From contig CAKQPE010000079.1 of NCBI GenBank assembly GCA_934256695.1, positions 1 to 8,808 of the forward strand: a DNA stretch of 8,808 nucleotides, written 5' to 3'. Below are positions 6,281 through 8,808 of the stretch, in pieces. The position numbers and the translations under genes are program-made. The stretch comes from an uncultured Eubacteriales bacterium (GTDB lineage: Bacteria; Bacillota; Clostridia; Lachnospirales; Anaerotignaceae). Position 1 is the first letter of the stretch; every line of letters begins with the position of its first letter. Below the pieces are notes generated by a model, which saw only the letters and a list, made by a program, of their open reading frames with translations, had not been told where the DNA came from and made no database searches.

Positions 6281-7414
6281 ATGCCTTTTGAGTACTATAT
6301 AAAGAACGGAAATAAATCTTTAAGATGCGGTTTTACAACGGGAACCTGTGCCGCAATAGGAGCAAAAGGTGCTGTAACGGCACTTTTAAGCGGTACTTTG
6401 CCCACCTTGGTTTCGGTTGTTACGCCTAAGGGAATAGAAGTTGAAACACAGATTGTAAATGGGAATTTAGAAAATGGTACAGCTGTTTGTTCCGTAATAA
6501 AAGACGGCGGAGATGATATAGACGCAACAAACGGTCTTGAAATATGTGTAAGTGCCAAAAAGACAGAAAACGGAATTAGTATAGACGGCGGAAAAGGCAT
6601 AGGCAGAGTTACAAAAAAAGGTCTTGACCAGCCGGTTGGAAATGCGGCGATTAATTCCACACCGAGAAAAATGATAAAAAATGCCGTTGAGGAAGTATGC
6701 AGAGAATACGGTTATAAAGGCGGAATAGAAATAGTTGTTTCCGTTCCAGAAGGAGAAAAAACAGCTTTAAAGACATTTAATCCAAACATAGGTATCGAAG
6801 GCGGAATATCAATAATAGGCACAAGCGGAATAGTAGAACCACAAAGTTTAAAGGCTTTGGCGGATACGGTTAAGCTTGAGCTTAATGTTGTGCATGAAAG
6901 CGGAAAAGAAAATGTTGTTATAACACCGGGAAATTACGGAGAAACTTTTTTGAAAGAACACATGGATTTGAAAAATATTTCATATGTAAAGTGTTCCAAT
7001 TTCGTAGGAGAGGCTTTGGAAGAAGCTGTTCGGCTTGGGTTTAAAAACATACTCCTTGTTGGGCATATGGGGAAATTTGTTAAACTTGCCGGAGGACTCT
7101 ATAACACACATTCCATGTACGGTGACTGCCGAATGGAAATATTCGGTGTCCATGCGGCAATGAGCGGATATGACAGTGATACGATAAGGGATATTATGAA
7201 CTGTGCCACAGCAGATGCGGCAATAGAAATACTTGAAAGAGACAAAGAAAAGTTTAAAAAGACAATAAATTCAATCATAGATAAAATTCAGTTTTATATA
7301 GATAAAAAAACAATGGAAGAAAATTTGGCAGGCGTTGTTGTTTTTACAAATCAACATGGACTTATGGGAATAAGTGAAAAAGGAAAAGAAGCTATAAAAC
7401 GTCTTGGAGGTTAA
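6281..7414 (+). CDS. cbiD: Cobalt-precorrin-5B (C1)-methyltransferase CbiD
   Basis: CbiD transfers a methyl group from S-adenosylmethionine to C1 of cobalt-precorrin-5B during anaerobic corrin ring contraction. It is not related to the canonical CbiE/F/H/L methylase fold. The 377-aa length is normal. Family signatures are LRCGFTTGTCAAIGAKGA (14-31), IKDGGDDIDAT (73-83) and GIGRVTKKGLDQPVGNAAIN (106-125). Further on come TPGNYGE (215-221), CSNFVGEAL (238-246) and the glycine-rich GHMGKFVKLAGG (261-272), followed by HSMYGDCRMEI (277-287). The ATG follows AAGGAAG (6268-6274), which overlaps the cbiK stop codon, so translation is probably coupled. The end of the gene carries the ribosome binding site of cbiL. 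Confidence 0.96.
   Translation: MPFEYYIKNGNKSLRCGFTTGTCAAIGAKGAVTALLSGTLPTLVSVVTPKGIEVETQIVNGNLENGTAVCSVIKDGGDDIDATNGLEICVSAKKTENGISIDGGKGIGRVTKKGLDQPVGNAAINSTPRKMIKNAVEEVCREYGYKGGIEIVVSVPEGEKTALKTFNPNIGIEGGISIIGTSGIVEPQSLKALADTVKLELNVVHESGKENVVITPGNYGETFLKEHMDLKNISYVKCSNFVGEALEEAVRLGFKNILLVGHMGKFVKLAGGLYNTHSMYGDCRMEIFGVHAAMSGYDSDTIRDIMNCATADAAIEILERDKEKFKKTINSIIDKIQFYIDKKTMEENLAGVVVFTNQHGLMGISEKGKEAIKRLGG
7406..7410 (+). promoter_or_regulatory. Ribosome binding site deciding the cbiL start
   Basis: GGAGG lies in the last codons of cbiD, 5 nt before ATG 7416. The upstream in-frame TTG at 7404 overlaps this site and has none of its own, so the ATG is the better start. Confidence 0.8.
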
Positions 7415-7415
7415 A

Positions 7416-8117
7416 ATGAAAAAAGGAATACTTTATGGTGTAGGCGTAGGTCCCGGTGACAGCGAGCTTATTACACTTAAAGCACTCAGAATAATCGAAA
7501 AAAACAAAATAATAGCAGTACCGAGAACAAAGGGTGAAAATAACCTTGCCCTTGATATTGTTTCAAAAGAAACCGATATGAGCAATAAAGAGATACTTTA
7601 TCTTGATTTTCCTATGACAAACGATAAAGAAAAGTTGGATATATACCATAAAAAGAGTGCGGAAGAAATAAAGAAATACCTTGATACAGGTGAAAATGTT
7701 GTTTTTATAAGTATAGGTGATATTTCGATTTATTCAACTTTCGGATATTTAGAAGAAATAGTAAAATCGGAAGGTTATAAAACGGAAATGATTCCGGGTG
7801 TGCCAAGCTTTTGTGCCGTAAGCTCTCTTTTGGACATAAGTTTAACGGATAAGAAAAAACCGCTTCATATAATACCGGCAGTATATGGTGATTATGAAAA
7901 ATATATTGATACAGAAGGCACAAAAGTGCTGATGAAAAGCGGAAGTTCCGTTAAAGAAATTAAAAAAATGCTTGAAGAAAAAAATCTTTTGGAAAACTCA
8001 TATGCAGTCTGTGATTGTGGTCTTGAAAGCCAGAAGGTGTTTAAGCATATGAAAGATATAGATGACAAATTGGGATATTTTACAACTATAATAGTAAAGG
8101 ACAGAAAAGATGATTAA
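7416..8117 (+). CDS. cbiL: Cobalt-precorrin-2 C20-methyltransferase CbiL
   Basis: CbiL (CobI family) methylates C20 of cobalt-factor II/cobalt-precorrin-2 with S-adenosylmethionine, directly after cobalt insertion by CbiK. With the ATG at 7416 the protein has 233 aa, typical for the family. It shows the tetrapyrrole methylase fold: LYGVGVGPGDSELITLKALR (6-25) with the glycine-rich N-terminal loop, VFISIGDISIYSTFGYL (96-112) as the central SAM-contacting motif and IPGVPSFCAVSSLLDISL (126-143). The C-terminal domain includes VLMKSGSS (171-178). The IAVPRTKG segment (33-40) after the first helices is usual for C20 methylases and separates it from CbiF. One nucleotide separates it from the cbiD stop. 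Its last 8 nt overlap cbiF. Confidence 0.93.
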   Translation: MKKGILYGVGVGPGDSELITLKALRIIEKNKIIAVPRTKGENNLALDIVSKETDMSNKEILYLDFPMTNDKEKLDIYHKKSAEEIKKYLDTGENVVFISIGDISIYSTFGYLEEIVKSEGYKTEMIPGVPSFCAVSSLLDISLTDKKKPLHIIPAVYGDYEKYIDTEGTKVLMKSGSSVKEIKKMLEEKNLLENSYAVCDCGLESQKVFKHMKDIDDKLGYFTTIIVKDRKDD

Positions 8118-8808
8118 TTTTGTTGGTGCAGGTCCGGGAGCGGCAGACCTTATAACACTGAGAGGACAAAAGCTTATTTCCGAGGCTGATGTAATAGTAT
8201 ACACAGGTTCACTTGTAAACAAAGAACTTTTAAACTATGCAAAACATGACTGCAAGACATATAACAGTGCTTATATGACTCTTGAACAGGTCATGGAAGT
8301 AATGATTGAAGCGGAAAAAAACGGTCTTAAAACCGTAAGACTTCATACGGGAGACCCTTCCCTTTACGGTGCAATACGTGAACAGATGGATATATTGGAT
8401 AAGGAAAACATAGAATATAAAGTTTGCCCCGGTGTAAGCTCTTTTTGTGCCGCTGCTGCGGCACTTAATCTGGAATACACCCTGCCTTCGGTTACACAAA
8501 GTGTTATTATAACCCGAACAGAAGGAAGGACACCTGTACCACCTAAAGAGGATATATCTGCCCTTGCGGTACATGGTACAACAATTGTGCTTTTTTTAAG
8601 CACAGGACTTATAGATTCTCTTGTAAAAAAACTTTATGCAGCCGGAGTTTCACCGGATATGCCGGCGGCAATAGTTTATAAGGCAAGCTGGCCTGACGAA
8701 AAGAAATTTGTATGTACTGTTTCAACACTGAAAGAAACAGCAGAAAAAGAAAATATTAAAAATACGGCACTTATAATAATAGGAAAAGTGATTGATACGG
8801 AGTATGAC
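8110..8808 (+). CDS. cbiF: Cobalt-precorrin-4 C11-methyltransferase CbiF (3' end outside window)
   Basis: CbiF (CobM family) methylates C11 of cobalt-precorrin-4 with S-adenosylmethionine. The reading frame stays open for 233 codons to the last base; full-length homologues have about 250 residues, so only a short C-terminal tail is missing. Motifs are INFVGAGPGAADLITLRG (2-19), the SAM loop RLHTGDPSLYGAIREQM (77-93), CPGVSSFCAAAAAL (106-119), VTQSVIITRTEGRTPVP (128-144), which is diagnostic for C11 methylases, IVYKASWPDE (188-197) and LIIIGKV (221-227). ATG 8110 follows AAAGGA (8096-8101). The start overlaps the end of cbiL by 8 nt in a different frame, indicating coupled translation. Remaining corrin genes such as cbiG, cbiH, cbiJ or cbiC probably follow. 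Confidence 0.94.
   Translation, partial: MINFVGAGPGAADLITLRGQKLISEADVIVYTGSLVNKELLNYAKHDCKTYNSAYMTLEQVMEVMIEAEKNGLKTVRLHTGDPSLYGAIREQMDILDKENIEYKVCPGVSSFCAAAAALNLEYTLPSVTQSVIITRTEGRTPVPPKEDISALAVHGTTIVLFLSTGLIDSLVKKLYAAGVSPDMPAAIVYKASWPDEKKFVCTVSTLKETAEKENIKNTALIIIGKVIDTEYD

Noticed and set aside
6295..6660. 121-codon open frame on the minus strand
   Set aside because: It lies wholly inside cbiD, whose family motifs are clear on the + strand, and it has no recognisable domain.
7404..7415. Upstream TTG start adding four residues to CbiL
   Set aside because: It overlaps the GGAGG ribosome binding site; the ATG at 7416 starts exactly where the family sequence does.
8230..8603. Minus-strand open frames near the right edge
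   Set aside because: They are shadows of cbiF, whose frame is continuous from 8110 to the window end with conserved motifs.

Overview
The window looks like chromosomal DNA from an anaerobic low-GC Firmicute, most likely a gut-type member of Clostridia (perhaps Lachnospirales). The support is AT-rich DNA, heavy use of ATA and AGA codons, strong AGGAGG-like ribosome binding sites, a trmK-Nif3 gene pair, a TGS-nucleoside kinase fusion, a copper-amine-oxidase-like stalk protein and an oxygen-independent (cobalt-early) cobalamin operon. The genus assignment is inference only. All genes are on the + strand.

Positions 1-283 hold a structured intergenic repeat (four hairpins), an extended -10 promoter and a terminator-like hairpin in the leader of the first operon. 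Positions 284-4395 hold four closely spaced genes: a secreted stalk-domain protein, the tRNA m1A22 methyltransferase TrmK, a short Nif3-family metal protein, and a nucleoside kinase whose N-terminal half resembles the N-terminal half of threonyl-tRNA synthetase without its editing ligands. Positions 4392-4845 are an independent unit for RNase P RNA (rnpB, type A). Its -35 box overlaps the stop codon of the kinase gene, and it ends in a strong intrinsic terminator.

Positions 4847-5207 are non-coding. They hold a second, diverged copy of the four-hairpin repeat. Sequence differences between the two copies are compensatory, so base pairing is kept while sequence changes. A promoter follows directly.

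Positions 5217-5456 are a cobalamin riboswitch with a terminator/antiterminator platform. It controls cbiK, cbiD, cbiL and cbiF (the last cut by the window edge), which encode early steps of anaerobic corrin synthesis. CbiK inserts cobalt into sirohydrochlorin, CbiL methylates C20, CbiF methylates C11 and CbiD methylates C1. The genes are packed with 1-11 nt gaps or an 8-nt overlap, so they should be one B12-repressed transcript continuing beyond the window.

No wholly new system is evident. The least explained material is the covarying four-hairpin repeat, the leader hairpin ahead of the stalk gene, and the stalk gene's position at the head of a housekeeping operon.
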